From contig NC_081336.1 of the NCBI RefSeq assembly GCF_022539665.2, forward strand, positions 9,400,778 through 9,464,777: a stretch of 64,000 bases of DNA. Reading direction: 5' to 3'. The translations under genes and the position numbers were made by a program. Within the stretch, counting starts at the first letter, position 1; the number at the start of each line of letters is the position of its first letter. The notes below the pieces were generated by a model. That model did not search any database. It saw nothing but the letters and a program-made list of their open reading frames with translations, and was not told where the DNA came from. Below are positions 24,751-38,029 of the stretch, piece by piece. The DNA comes from Daphnia carinata (Eukaryota; Arthropoda; Branchiopoda; Diplostraca; Daphniidae).

Positions 24751-26625
24751 TTAGATTTCTTCTTCTAAAAGCCACCCGTTAAAATGCGTGTGGGAACCCG
24801 GGTTCCTCCACTGCCTGTCGCCGTATAGAAACCCCCCACTGATCCCAATATATATCTGGATCCATACTTTGTCTCCGGCTTGCAAAGATATAGTACTTTG
24901 AAGGGTGATTGGACTTAGATTATCCGGATATACGAGGTAGCCTTTGTTAACCTGACTGATTGCTATTCTTCCACCATTTTTATAAAGATTAGCGCCTAGT
25001 TCCCTTTGCACTGGAACTGGATCTGGACCTGTAAGCATCGGAAATTGCGCGAGTCCAGCAAAAGAAAAGAAGTAAGTTCCGTTGACGGGCGCTGTGAATA
25101 CGCCACTTCCCAAATCCATGGCCCATCCAATGTTGGCTATGCTACGCTCAAACGGAAGTGGAACGTTTCTTTCCGTAAAATGTTTGTCTTTCTGTACGTA
25201 GAAGTATATTGACTTTGTTTTTATGTCTTGATATCCGATCTTCTTCTGGAAATCTGAAAATTTTATAAGAACATTTAAAATCTTTTTCTTTTTTCCATTT
25301 TTTTTTCTGTAATTTGGAAAACAAGAATTTTTTCAAGAATTTGATTTTGACACACTTCCTTTTGCAGATCTACCAAAATGACAGTTAATCAAATCAAAGA
25401 CGTGAATACATATCACCTACCTCGTTCATTAGATCGTTTATCAAATTGGCAGAAAACAGTTTCTATTTGTTTATCTCCCCTGACTGAGTAGATTCCGTTG
25501 AGAGTGTGTCCTATCCGCCACAAATCGTCGCACGATCTCGGCATTGCCACAGTTTTTGCATTTCCGTGACATCGTAACCGGCTCACTTTGTGTTTGCCGG
25601 AGCCCTTAAACGGGTTGCTGAAACGGAAGCGCGTATAAGGCACCGTATCACGCTCGTCTATGAAATCTGGATTTTAACCCCAATTTGAATTGTCAATGCG
25701 TTTTTTTTTTAAATTCAAATAAATAGAACCCTCGTACCTCTTTCTAACTTTTCTGTGTCATCGAGGTTGACGCAATTCGTCGAACTGGGAAACTCTTTCC
25801 TTTTCCCGTCTTTGCCGTACCACCAAGCATAGACGGTCCCGTTGTACTTATACAGCGATTTCCTGCAACGGTACTGCATCACCAATCACACATTTTAGAA
25901 CAAACGATCATTAAAATAAATCTGAGCTTTGGTCACAGTACCTCAATGTTTTGTGCGCAGTTTTCGGAGAATTGAATCAACGCTTGGATTTGTACATCGC
26001 TTGCATTATATTTGATTTGCCTCGAATAACATCCGGGTTCTGTGCAACTTCCTATGTCCATTTCCGACTCACTGTCATGCAAAATGGATGTTGTGCCTTT
26101 GACAGCATCAAACCACCAGTTAGATTCATCCGCCTCGGGTGCCTCCATGTCGCAATAGACGTGGATTGGTGGATCTCCGATGCCTTGTCCGTCTGGATCA
26201 ATCCAGTACATACCGGAGGGGTACGACGGATTTGCTATGTTGATTTCATGGCACGTACGAAGAATTGCGATCTGACGATGAGGTCGACTGATGGCGACAT
26301 TATCTATCAAAGGGTCATGTCCTTTTTCCAGAACAGCCAAAAGTGAATCTTGCACTTCAATTTTGGCTTCCAGTCGCCCGACTTTCGTCTCCAAATCAAT
26401 AATTTTGGCTTCCAAATGTTCTTTCATTGTGACCTTTCAGCGAACGCGTAAACCAAACATTATGAATCAACGCAGTAATAAAAGATATAAATTTGGACTC
26501 ACATAGTTTTTCTCAAGTTGTTCAACTCTTGCTTGAAGATCAGGTGGAGCAGCCGTGAGACAGCACGTAGACATCGCCAAAATAAGAAGAAATGATCGAA
26601 TCGTCCCGCAAAAATTATGTCCCAT
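24751..26625 (-). CDS. C1q-domain protein B (paralog of A)
   Basis: Exons 26503-26625, 25942-26433, 25738-25873, 25421-25666 and 24751-25253; 499 residues, with all splice sites and phases as in gene A. Order: signal peptide (MGHNFCGTIRSFLLILAMST), coiled coil (DLETKVGRLEAKIEVQD), fibrinogen-like module (RTCHEIN, SGMYWIDPDG, YRCRKSLYKYNGTVYAWW), Cys linker (MPRSCDDLWRIGHTLNGIYS), and a C1q domain ending in HTHFNGWLLEEEI. Compared with A it lacks about 18 residues in the region between coiled coil and module. Two Gly/Pro positions before the C1q domain differ (GWAMDLGSG). TTTAAA at 26681 is the likely core promoter. It is probably able to co-assemble with its paralogs, which is inference from the near-identical coiled coils. 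Confidence 0.85.
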
Positions 26626-28352
26626 CCTTTCGCCTTCGCACAGAAGCTTAAAATGAAATACCGAGCAAACAAAAAACTGGTTTAAATGCCTAGGTAGTAT
26701 TTTGAAACAACATTCATTAAAAAAAAGAGTTCAGTTGCAGTGGTAACTTAAGAATCCGTTTATCTGATCTTATCTACGAGACATAGCACAAACGTCATTT
26801 CTTCTTAGTTGCAGCGTATTTCCCAGATTGCGAAAGCAAGTCTCAAGGACGTTGTTAAACTATTCCATAAAGCAAGAAGTATAACCTTTCATTGATCCTT
26901 ACCATCAGGATTCTGTTCTCCTTTTTCTCGAATTAATCGCGCCTCTGGTTCTCTTCTTTCACGTTTCCTCTGCATCTCCTGTCTCATCTTTTACGAATCA
27001 AACAGCATTTCGGTTTCTTGGTCATCGTTCCGGCGTCTTTTCCTCTTCGTTTCTCTAAATCATTTAAGGTGATGCTAGTCGATCCTGAAAAACGAAACAA
27101 ACTGGAAAAACCGAACTGGAAATGATCAACAAGAAAATTACTTACCCCCCTGGCCCTTTCTGTTTCGCTTTCGTCTTGCATATGTAAAGTCGTTGATATT
27201 TTCCGTTTTTCATCGGCAACAGATTAATATCACGTGAAGGATAAATAGAGAATGAAATGAAATATTCCAAAAACAAATCACGATTTTCTTTCGCGATACA
27301 TTGTTTCGTTTTCGTCATCATATTTCTTTCCAGTTAATACTTAACAATAATCTATTTCAACCGAAGCAAGGGGGAACAAAATTACCAAGGTAGCCTCAAC
27401 AACAACACGTCGTTATTGCGAATGCCTTAGACAAACGCGAATGCCTAACCCAGCACCTACACAGAATGGAAAACGTTAAAACTAGACAAAGGGGAACAAA
27501 ATGCAAATTGTTCCATCAGTGACATATATGGCAATCACAAAAATACAGTATCCGAAAGATGTACCACCACTCGGAACAATTCACCACAACAAAAGGAGCA
27601 TTGCCTACAGTGCGGAATCCACTTACAAGAGCACCAGAGACCATCCAAGTCCTGCAAAGAAAGCACCATAACATTAAGAAAACAAGACACTGGTACACTG
27701 CTGCCCCCTGTTAACGGCATAACCCATAGGCAGAAATTACCTGGGTTGCTTCCTACTTGGAAATGCAACGTATTTACTGGGATGCCCATCTTATTTCACT
27801 TCACTGCACTTCCATATCAGTTTACCTCAACGCCGCAATGAAGAATTTGAGTTTGAAATGACTTACCTAAATAAAAGAAAAAAAAAAGCAAAATTGACAA
27901 ATAGAAAATAAATTTTAAATTTAAACAGCTCAATTCCAACTGACCTCCAACCATTGCGACGACTTTACGTTTAAAAGCAGGAGCCAAGTAGATTCCGTAT
28001 TTCTTCACAAACAGCTTCTGATACTCCACCGACACTTGCCTATTTCTGGAACCTGTTCGAATTACCAAGGACTTGGTATCTAGTCTTCGAATTCGCCTTC
28101 ACCCCTTAAAACTGAGTACTGGGTGTTTTGTTATATTTTTTCATTGAAGAATTTACTTGGTGTGAGCACATTCTTTTTGAATTTTTTATTATCTTCTTCA
28201 CTAAGATGTCGACAATAGTCTTCTAATGTCCCTAAAGAGATATGAAACTACATTGAAATTGGGATTAAAGGACGTTTTATGTTCGTTGGTGCCTTTTGTT
28301 TGTGGTCGTAGGATTTGCTGGCACATTGGGGTGTGGAAAACGTCTGCATTGC
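26626..28352. other. Spacer between C1q genes B and C
   Basis: Includes a second copy of the charged relic exon (about 26890-27060, broken by stop codons). From 27380 to 27800 a different segment is joined whose relatives are at 54240-54850, with hydrophobic minus-strand exon-like pieces (for example 27516-27660). The rest matches the downstream flank of the other C1q genes. No intact gene. Confidence 0.4.
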
Positions 28353-30234
28353 TTAGATTTCTTCTTCTAAAAGCAACCCGTTAAAATTCGTGTGTGCACC
28401 CGGGTTTACCTGATTGTTGTTGCCGTGTAGATACCCCCCATTCTTCCCAATAAATATTTGGATCCATACTTTGTCTCCGGCTTGCAAAGATACAGTACTT
28501 TGAATGGTGATTGGACTTAGATTAAACGGAGATGAAACGGGGGAGCCATTATTTACTTGACTGGTTGCTATTGATATACCATTTTTATAAAGATTCGCGC
28601 CTAGTTCCCTTAGCACTGGAACTGGATCTGGACCTGTAGGCATCGGAAATTGCGCGAGTCCAGCAAAGGAAAAGAAGTAAGTTCCGTTGACGGGTGCTGT
28701 GAATACGCCGCTTGGCAAATCCATGGCTCCTCCAATGTTGACTAAGCTACGCTCAAACGGAAGTGAAACGTTACTTTGCGAAAAACTTTTGTCTTTCTGT
28801 ACGTAGAAGTATATTGGCCTTGTTTTTATGTCTTGATATCCAATCCTTTTCTGGAAATCTGAAATTTTTATAATATAACTTAAAATCTTTTCTCTTTTTT
28901 ACCGTTCTTCTTCATTTATTGTAATTTGGAAAACAAAATTTTTTTCAAGAATTTGATTTTGAGATACCTCCTTTTGCAGATCTACCAAAATGACAGTTCA
29001 TCCAATCAGTGACGTGAATACTTATCACCTACCTTGTTCATTATGTCGTTTATCGAATTGGCAGAAAACAGTTTCCACTTGTTTATCTCCCCTGACTGAG
29101 TAGATTCCGTTGAGAGTGTGTCCCATCCGCCACAAATCTTCGCACGATCTCGGCATTGCCTCCGTATTTTCCTTTCCATGACATCGCAAGCGGCTCACTT
29201 TGTGTTTGCCGGAGCCCTTAAACGGGTTGCTGAAAAGGATGCGCGTATAAGGCACCGTATCGCGGCTTAGTATCGAATCTGGATTTCGGCCCCGATTAGA
29301 ATTGTCATTGCTTTTTTTTTTAATTCAAATAATAGAACCCTCGTACCGTGCTCTGTCTTTTCTGTATCATCGAGGTTGACGCAATTCGTCGAACTGGGAA
29401 ATTCTTTCCTGTTGCCGTCTTTGTCGTACCACCAAGCATAGACGGTCCCGTTGTACTTCAACGGCGAGTTTCTGCAATAATACTACATCACCAATCACAC
29501 ATTTTAGAACAAACGGTCATTAAAATAAATCTGAGCTTTGGTCACAGTACCTCAATGTTTTGTGCGCAGTTTTCGGAGAATTGAATCAACGCTTGGATTT
29601 GTACATCGCTTGCATTATATTTGATTTGCCTCGAATAACATCCGGGTTCTGTGCAACTTCCTATGTCCATTTCCGACTCACTGTCATGCACAATGGATGT
29701 TGTGCCTTTGACAGCATCAAACCACCAGTTATCACCATTCGCCTCGGGTGCCTCCATGTCGCAATAGACGTGGATTGGTGGATCTCCGATGCCTTGTCCG
29801 TCTGGATCAATCCAGTACATGCCGGAGGGGTATGACGGATTTGCGACGTTAATTTCATGGCACGTACGAAGAATTGCGTTCGGACGAAGATGTTGATTGG
29901 TGTCGATATTGTCTTTCAAAGGGTGAAGTCCTTTTTTCAAGACAGCCAAAAGTGAATCCTGTTTTTTAATTTTTTCTTCCAGTTGACCGACTTTCTTCTC
30001 CAAATCAATAATTTTGGCTTCAAAATGTTCTTTAATGTTGACCTTTAAGCGAACACATAACCTTAACATTAGGAATCAACGCAGCAAGAAAAGATATGAA
30101 TTAGGACTCACATAATTTTCTTCCAGTTGTTCAATTCTTGCTTGCCCATCAGGTGGAGCAGCCGTGAGATAGCACGTAGACAGCGCCAAAATAAGAAGAA
30201 ATGATCGAATCGTCCCGCAAAAATTATGTCCCAT
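28353..30234 (-). CDS. C1q-domain protein C (paralog of A)
   Basis: Exons 30112-30234, 29551-30042, 29347-29482, 29033-29278 and 28353-28858; 500 residues, intact. The domain order is as in A and B. The coiled coil is more basic (DLEKKVGQLEEKIKKQD). The fibrinogen-like module is almost identical at DNA level to that of gene B across exon 2 (about 29560-29830 versus 25951-26220), suggesting recent duplication or gene conversion. Exon 3 reads YYCRNSPLKYNGTVYAWW. The C1q domain differs from A and B mainly in its variable middle and near the end (TNFNGLLLEEE). TTTAAA lies at about 30290. Confidence 0.85.
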
Positions 30235-30861
30235 CCTTTCGCCTTCGCACAGAGGCTAAGAATGAAATACCGAGCAAACGACAAACTGGTTTAAATGCCT
30301 AGATAGTATTTTGAAACAACAATCATTAAAAAAAGAGGTCAGTTGCAGTGGTAACTTAAGAATACATTTATCAGATCTGATTTACAAGACATAGCGCAAA
30401 CGCCATTTCTTCTTAGTTGCAGCGTATTTTCCAGATTGCGAAACCAAGTCTCAAGGCCGTTGGCAAACTATTCCATAAATCAAGAATGATAGCCCTTCAT
30501 TGATCTTTACCATCAGCATTCTGTTCTCCTTTTTCTCGAATTAATCACGTCTTTCGTTCTCTTCTTTCACGTTGCCACGTTGGTTTTAAACTATTTGCTG
30601 AGTTTACCCAAATAATGTGACTAAATTTTAGACGTACCAGATACTTGAGTTCATTTATCTCTTGACGGACGAAGAACGCGATCGATGACAATTTTCAATG
30701 CGAATATGCGTCATGACTACACTTTCAGCCCGCAAAAGAATTTAGCTGACACGCAAGATTTCAATTTAAATATTACATCAATCCGCATTTCTTCTATTTG
30801 ATTCGCAGCGACATTCTCATTTAATCTCGCGTGTTTTAAATAACACAGAAAATAGGCGATT

Positions 30862-31560
30862 ATGCACAGCAGTGCAATATAGAATGTTTAGTTGCTACCC
30901 TGATCGCGTTCGGTGCAAGTTAAATGAAGATTTTAGAGCCATCACAAGCGGACATGCGTGAATCATCACGTGACGCCAAACATTCTTCTACAAATGGAAT
31001 TGACAAAAGAGAAAAAACCTACCGCTAGATGTTTAATTACTGGCTACTATTTCAATCGAAATCGCTTTAAACTGAATGGCGGAATGAATGAAATGGAGAA
31101 CATTAATAAGATCGATGATATAGATAAATCGACAATGATCGATTTAATATATAGGCATCAGCGAGTTGTTTGGCTGCGTCTTGGCATACTGCAATTGATC
31201 AATTTTATCAATATTATGGAGGTTTTTATACGGAAACGGTTACCACGTACAACGAAGCCATCGAGCGTATCCTGAAGTAACGATTGGATCTAAAATAATC
31301 TACCCCAACTACATTAAATTGTTTACATAAACAGGAGTACGAAAGTAATGATGTGGGATACCATCGTCGCTATCGTCGAGGAATATCTGCGTGCGTGCGC
31401 CTTAACCGCATACACTCGCCACGATTTCGATCAAGTCTTAATCGATAAATGGATGGATCGAGGGTACATGAATTGCAACGATTTCGTACATCCAGGAATG
31501 ACTGTGATAGCCATTGGTACACAACTCATGATCAATCACATGTGTGAAACTGTTGCCTAA
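30862..31560 (+). pseudogene. Broken copy of the CASD1-like gene
   Basis: Starts like the gene at 17220 but the sixth codon is TAG (TGG in the intact gene). A base is lost soon after, and a large internal deletion joins the middle of exon 1 to the middle of exon 3. The GDS motif region and all of exon 2 are missing. The last exon (about 31336-31560) is almost unchanged, including NDFVHPG, so decay is recent. It cannot make the full enzyme. Confidence 0.9.
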
Positions 31561-32412
31561 ACGCCCCCAGCATCTTGTGTCGCTTCAATACACAAAAATA
31601 AATAATTGACTACTACCTTAGCTCAGTGTTCTCATTGTTGGCTTCAGATTGCTAGCTAAGAATCTGGTAGAGGACAAATGATCGTCTGGAGCACAAAGAA
31701 TGCGTAGGAATAACGGTCAAGTTGTTTGGACGATTCTTGGAAACTGGAGGTGGATCACGGGTTTCCATTTCATCTATTCTCTGCAAACTAAACATACAAT
31801 ACGCTAATTAGCAAATTGGTCATGAAATTTATGCAATAGCCTAAGTAAAATCTTGTGTTATCTTACACAAAGGACAGCAGAATCCGCATGCAACTCAGTG
31901 ACACTCAACAAATCCTGTCAATATCAAAGCCGAGATGTGGTAAGAGGTGATAAGAGCCTGAAGCCCGTTTCTTGCTCGTAATTAGACCTGCTAAGTTGTT
32001 ACAACAGACAAAACGTGATTTCGTCTTCCTTATAACAAATGAAGTAAAATACGATTTTAAAAGTCGATCGCATACAAATTCAAACTAGAAATGGCGTAAC
32101 AACTACTTCACCTGTATTGATCGATCCACTCCGACGAACATGGTAAGTCCTATACTGAAATATTTCCCAAGCATGTTGACTAGTATCCAAAAGCTGATGA
32201 CTTTTGAACTCGTCAAGTTATCTGTCAATACAATACAAAAGGAATTATGTTAATAAGGCATACACATACAACAAACACGTAGGATCTACTTTCTTCCATC
32301 TCCTTATCTACAACTGAACAGTTTACCAGCAAATGTTTAACACGTTTGTGTTGTGCCATAAATCGGTGATGCAGTCGTTGAGGAGAAATTAGTAGACGTC
32401 CTAGGTTTTGCA
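31561..32412. other. Spacer, duplicate of 18598-19440
   Basis: Noncoding copy of the stretch before C1q gene E, with scattered substitutions and small deletions. No gene seen. Confidence 0.5.
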
Positions 32413-32820
32413 ATGGCTGGTTACTTGTATTCCACATTCATTTTCCTATTGTGTGTTTCTAAAATATCTTCAACCAATGGATTTTCCTCGAACAAACAGC
32501 AGCAACAATTAACTGGCAATCATGTAAGAAAGTCTGTTCTTTCCATTTCACCTAGAATACAAAAAAAAACATTTTATTTATTATATTGTAAAGAATGAAA
32601 TTATTTCACCTTTGGAGAATAAAATATTGCAACTGGAAAACAGAGACAAACGATTGGAGGCTCTGGAGTTAAAGGTTCAACAACATGTAAGTATATCAAT
32701 TGATTTGTTACATAAACAAAATTGAATTACTATTGTGTTACATCACTATTCCTATCAGGCTGAAATTCGAGAAGCTTTGACATCCAAAGTTATTGAACTG
32801 GAGGAAGAATATACTCCAAC
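32413..32820 (+). pseudogene. Truncated copy of C1q gene E
   Basis: Keeps the signal-peptide exon (MAGYLYSTFIFLLCVSKISS), the first coiled-coil exon and the start of exon 3 (up to IELEE near 32804). There it jumps directly into sequence that lies 3' of the intact gene (the 21008 region). The linker and the whole C1q domain are deleted. Any product would be a short secreted helix only. Confidence 0.88.
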
Positions 32821-33270
32821 CGAGATATTTTTTAACCATGGGCCAATTAATCATACATATGTAGTTTGCAAAGGAAACAAAAATTGACGTTAAAAATCAA
32901 AAACTATTTCTCACCTTATTGGTAGCCAACGTCACAGTCTAAACCAACACTTTTACAGTTAAATTTTATGGCCATACTTGGCATCTAGGCCATACTTGCA
33001 GGCCGCCATGATGGATGTACGGGGATTGATGTTCCCTGCTTTTTCGCTTCAAATTTTTTTATTTCCCAACATTAGATATAAAAAATACTGTTTAAACTGA
33101 TGAAAAAACTATTTTCTAAAATTAGAAATTTTTTATAACATCAACAGAATCCATTCGTTTGTAAAATCATGTTCAATATTTATTTGATCGTAAAACGTAA
33201 AAAAAGATCTGACACTACATTAGCAGCTGAAATGCTGCTTGGATGTAATCAAACTTATCAAATGAATTCT

Positions 33271-33707
33271 TCAGCGTCGTAAAACTTCTTCACCAAGAGC
33301 TCCTGAATCGTCTGGTGCACAACTACATCCGATGGCCATATTTGTGACGATGATAGCCTCAGGTAGCCCAGTCGCTGGATGATTGACGGCCAAACGTAAA
33401 TCTATCGTCAGCTGTTTACATGTGCGTCCTGCTCCTCCACAGCTTTGAGAAGGGCACGATCCCGAACAAACCATTTCGCTTATTTCGACGAAAAGATTAC
33501 CGAGAGGATGATCCTGTTCGACAGTTCTATTTTTCGACGTCTTAAACGCTCTTCTTTTATGGAAACGACGCTAAATTGAACGTCTTTCATTGGTTCGTCT
33601 TGAAGACCAAGTTGGAGTGTTGTTTCAGCCAGAGGTTTCAGTGTCCAACTGTAAGATGAAGAGATGCATAACCCTAGCCAGAATAAGCCAAAAACATAAA
33701 GTTGCAT
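33271..33707 (-). pseudogene. Broken copy of the IL-17-like gene
   Basis: The signal-peptide half (MQLYVFGLFWLGLCISSSYS) and the C-terminal half (CSGSCPSQSCGG to GCSCAPD) are preserved. About 50 bases between them, encoding the region with Cys-Pro-Phe, are replaced by an unrelated shorter string near 33532-33550, and the frame is lost. The intact gene is at 21596-22063. Confidence 0.85.
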
Positions 33708-33728
33708 GGCTAAAGGTAATGAAAGCAT

Positions 33729-35048
33729 ATCAAAACAAATATTCTATTCTGTTTGATCTCTAAACCTTTTCTGATAGATCGACGCTGAAGCACGCTCGTA
33801 CGTATATATGCAGAGAAGTTTGATCGTATCAACAGCATCACCAAATAAAACGCAGCAGATTGTAGGATATCCCGGTGGAAAAGATGTGAAAGCAGAAATA
33901 CCAGCAGAGACGGATCTACGTTCGGTTTACACAATGCGCATATCAATAAAAACAAGTTAAAAACCTCAAAGTTCACGTAAAAATTTCAGCAGTGACGGAT
34001 CCACGTTTGATTTACGTTTTGCGCAGATTAATCAAAACAAGTTAAGAAACTCAAAGTTCACCTAATTATTTTCAAACGTCATACTCATCACGTCATTGTT
34101 GTTGCCAACTCAGGAAATAACAATTGGACCGCATGCCTACGTAACAATTGCGGTCTGCCCTAACCCTTGGCAATATAACGGAGATTTCAAAGTTATCCCG
34201 ACGTTGTAAACACACGCACATTGCAATTCGTCAGATCATCCTACACTCACGTAGAAACTGAAGAATGAGGAAAGAATTGAATCTACTTTTAGGTCAAATT
34301 ACGTTCAATAACGTTACAAAACGGAACAGGCAATTGAGAAGACGGTAGGATTTGTTTACTTTACTCTTCCAGTACTTGTCTGTAGGCACAATTCCTAAGC
34401 TCAGAATCAACAGATCCTATTCAATAATTGGATACGAACATTCAGGCGGTTAACGAGTTTCAGATCCAAACGTTTCGGAAGAATATAACGACAGTTATCG
34501 GCCTTCTTTTTTTTAAATTTAACCTCGATGGATTAACAATACGCTGCGGTACGTTGAGTGATCGTGCGAGAACAGTTTGACGTTTGCCGAAAGGATCTGG
34601 TGTTTACAAAACCCAATGCGTTACTTGGACAAAAGGAACACGACAATGTCTGCATGAAATCTTTGTAACCGATCCGTTTAGTACAGATAATATTGAAACA
34701 AATCCACATTTCCATTACCCAAAATCCCAAAATAGTCAGAATGGAGTACATACCTAGAAAAGCCATATAGATTGATAAACCTCCAGGCTGGAGAGAAATA
34801 CAAACCTAAAACGGCAACACGTCGAACAGAAGCTACAGCCTCGCAACAAACAGCCTATCATTTAAGAAGAACTCTAAACAAATCCTCGGGCCTGCGCAAA
34901 ATCCGGCTATAAGCAACTGACTCCATCAGAGATTACTGTTAATTAAAATCACGTGACCATAAACATGGACCAATAAGCAACTCATCACGGCATCAATAAT
35001 TAAAACCGTCACACCCCGCATAGGGTAAATACTATACGTTTGCGTTGC
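33729..35048. other. Spacer with relic membrane-protein exons
   Basis: Copy of 22080-23400, including the two-unit direct repeat (about 33910-34065) and the hydrophobic minus-strand exon-like stretch 34533-34766. No intact gene. Confidence 0.4.
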
Positions 35049-36822
35049 CTAGATTTCTTCTGCTAAAAGCAATCCATTAAAATGCGTGTGTGAACCCTTT
35101 TTCACTTCCGCATGCCTGTCGTCGTATAGCAATCCCCCATTGATCCCAATACTTATCTGGATCCATACTTTGTCTCCGGCTTGCAAAGGTACAATACTTT
35201 GAACGGTGATTGGATTTAGATTATCCGGATATAGCTGGCCTTTGTTAACTTGACTGATTGCTATTCTTTCACCATTTTTATAAAGGTTCGCGCCTAGTTC
35301 CCTTAGCACTGGGACTGGAACCATAGGAAATTGCGCTAGTCCAGTAAAAGAAAAGAAGTAAGTTCCGTTGACGGGTGCTGTGAATACGCCGCTTGGCAAA
35401 TCCATGGCCCCTCCGATGTTGACTATGGTAAGCTCGAACGGTAGTGGAACGTCACTTTGCGAAAAATGTTTGTCTTTCTGTACGTAGAAGTATATTGGCT
35501 TTGTTTTTATGTCCTGATATCCAATCCTCTTCTGGAATTCTGAAATTAAGAATTTGATTTTGACACACCGCCTTTTGCAGATCTACCAAAATGACAGTTA
35601 ATCAAATCATAGACGTGAATACATACAACCTACCTTGTTCATTAGGTAGTTTATCGAATTGGCAGAGAACAGTTTCCACTTGTTTATCTCCCCTGACTGA
35701 GTAGATTCCGTTGAGAGTGTGTCCCATGCGCCACAAATCCTCGCACGATCTCGGCATTGGCTCCGTTTTTGCCTTTCCTCGACATCGTAACCGAGTCACT
35801 AGGTGTTGACCGGAGCCCTTAAACGGATTGCTAAAATGGAAGCGCGTAAACGGCAGACGCTTGTCTGTGATGACACCTGGATTTTGGCACCGATTTCAAT
35901 TGTCATTGCGTTTTTTTTAAACCAAGTAAGTAGATCGCTCGTACCGTTTTGTCTTTGTTCTTTATCAGGGAGTGAATCGCACGTCCCCAACCAATTGGTA
36001 AACTCGTGTCTTGTGCCGCCTTTGTCGTACCACCAAGCGTAGGCTATCCCCATGTAGTTAAATGGCGATTTCTTGCAATAGTACTGCACCATCAATCGCC
36101 AGTTTTAAACGATCGTTCAAAAATCAGGGCTTTAATCGAAATACCAAAATGTTTTGTGCGCAGAATGTGGACAATTGAATCAACGCTTGGATTTGTCTAT
36201 CGCTCGCGTAATATTTGATTGACCTCGAGTAACATCCAGGTTCGGTGCAATGTCCAATGTCCATTTTCGACTCGCTGTCATGTAAAATGAATGTTGTGCC
36301 TTTGAAACCAATCCATCCCGGATCATACCAAGGGGCCTCTTTCCCGTCCATATCGCAATGGACGTAGATTGGTGGATCACCGATGCCTTGTCCGTCTGGA
36401 TCGATCCAATACATACCGGAAAGATACGACGGATTTGCGACGAGGATTTCATAGCAAGTACGAAGAGTTGCGTTCGGGCGACGATGTTGATTGTTATTAT
36501 CTTCGAAAGGGTTACGCCCTTTTTCCAGAACAGCCAAAAGTGAATCCTGTTTTTCAATTTTAGCTTCCAGTCGACCGACTTTCGTCTCCAAATCAATAAT
36601 TTTGGCTTCCAAATGTTCCTTAATTTTGATCTTTAAGCGAACACGTAAGTCAATCATTGTGATTCAATGCAACAAGAAAAGATATAAATTTGGACTCACA
36701 TAGTTTTTCTCAAGTTGTTCAATTCTTGCTTGCAGATCCGGTGGAGCAGCCGTGAGACAGCACGTAGACAGCGCCAAAATAAGTAGAAATGATCGAATCG
36801 TCCTGCAAAAATTACGTCCCAT
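35049..36822 (-). CDS. C1q-domain protein D (paralog of A)
   Basis: Exons 36700-36822, 36145-36630, 35945-36083, 35634-35876 and 35049-35539; 493 residues, intact, with the same phases as A-C. Signal peptide MGRNFCRTIRSFLLILALST, coiled coil, fibrinogen-like module with its own variant (YYCKKSPFNYMGIAYAWWYD), Cys linker (MPRSCEDLWRMGHTLNGIYS) and C1q domain (THFNGLLLAEE). It is the most diverged of the four in the exon 2/3 region, and its last intron is shortened. The usual TTTAAA upstream is changed to TTAAAA near 36876. Confidence 0.85.
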
Positions 36823-38029
36823 CCTTTCGCCTTCGCACAGAGGCTAAGAATGAAATACCGATCAATTACAAACTGGTTAAAATGCCTAGATGGTGGTTTG
36901 AAACGGCATTCATAAGAAGAGGTCAGTTGCAGTGGTAACTTAAGAATCCATTTATCAGATCTTATCTACGAGACATAGCGCAAATGCCATTTCTTCTTAG
37001 TTACAGCGTATTTTCCAGATTGCGAAAGCATGTCTCAAGGCCGTTGTCAAACTATTCCATAAATCAAGAATCATAGCCCGTCATCGATCCTCACCATCAG
37101 CATTCTGCTCCCCTTTTTCTCGAATTAATCACGCCTTTGGTTCTCTTTTTTCACGTTTCCTTTGCATCTTCCTTTTTCATATTTTACGAATCAAACGGCA
37201 TTTCGGTTTCTTGGTCGTCGTTCCCGCGTCTTTTCCTCTTCGTATCTTTAAATCATTTTAGGTGATGCTAGTCGATCCTGAAAAACGAAACAAATACGAA
37301 AAACCGAACTTGAAATGATCAACAAGAAAATTACTTATCCCCTTGGTCCATTATGTTTCTCATTCGTTTTGTGCATGTATAAAATCGTTGTAATTGTCAT
37401 TTATCCTTGATAACGGAACAAAATTAAAAGTGATGCATAAATACAGCATAAAAAGAAACATTATAAAAATTACTCACGGCTTTTTTTTAATTGCGTTGAT
37501 TTATTTTTGTTTATATATTTTTTTTCATTGGTTACAAAATTCTCTTTCAACCCATGTTTACCTGTAAGTAAAGCGATTGACAGACTCATTATAAAGGAAA
37601 TATCAAAAGTAAAACGGCATTGCATATTGATAAAACACGTATTAGAAGCACGACTTTGTCTTATTTCACCAGTCCGCATGTAAGTTTGGAGTTGAACTCA
37701 TTCTGGCAAGTGGCAGTCGTTGATTGCCTTTCGAAAGGCGCACACAACTCGGTGCTTTTGATATCCAAACTGTTTTAAACAGGGAGATACGTGGCAAGGA
37801 AAACTTACTGACTTTCAAACGTTTGTTGAAACGATATTTAATCGTGTTGCTTTCAAATTTACTTGAGTTTACTCAAATAACATGACTAAATTTTTAACGT
37901 ACCAGATATTTGGATTCACGTATCTGTTGACGGACGAACTTCGTGATCGATGCACAGATTTTCCAGTGTACAATTTACCTTCTACAAAATTCAATGAGAA
38001 TAAGATTCATCGCTACCATGTAAAAAGTA
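36823..38029. other. Upstream flank of C1q gene D
   Basis: Parallels 15796-17000, including the decayed charged exon at about 37080-37260 and its intron. Homology to the CASD1-like upstream region ends near 38000, the right boundary of the duplicated block. No intact gene. Confidence 0.45.
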
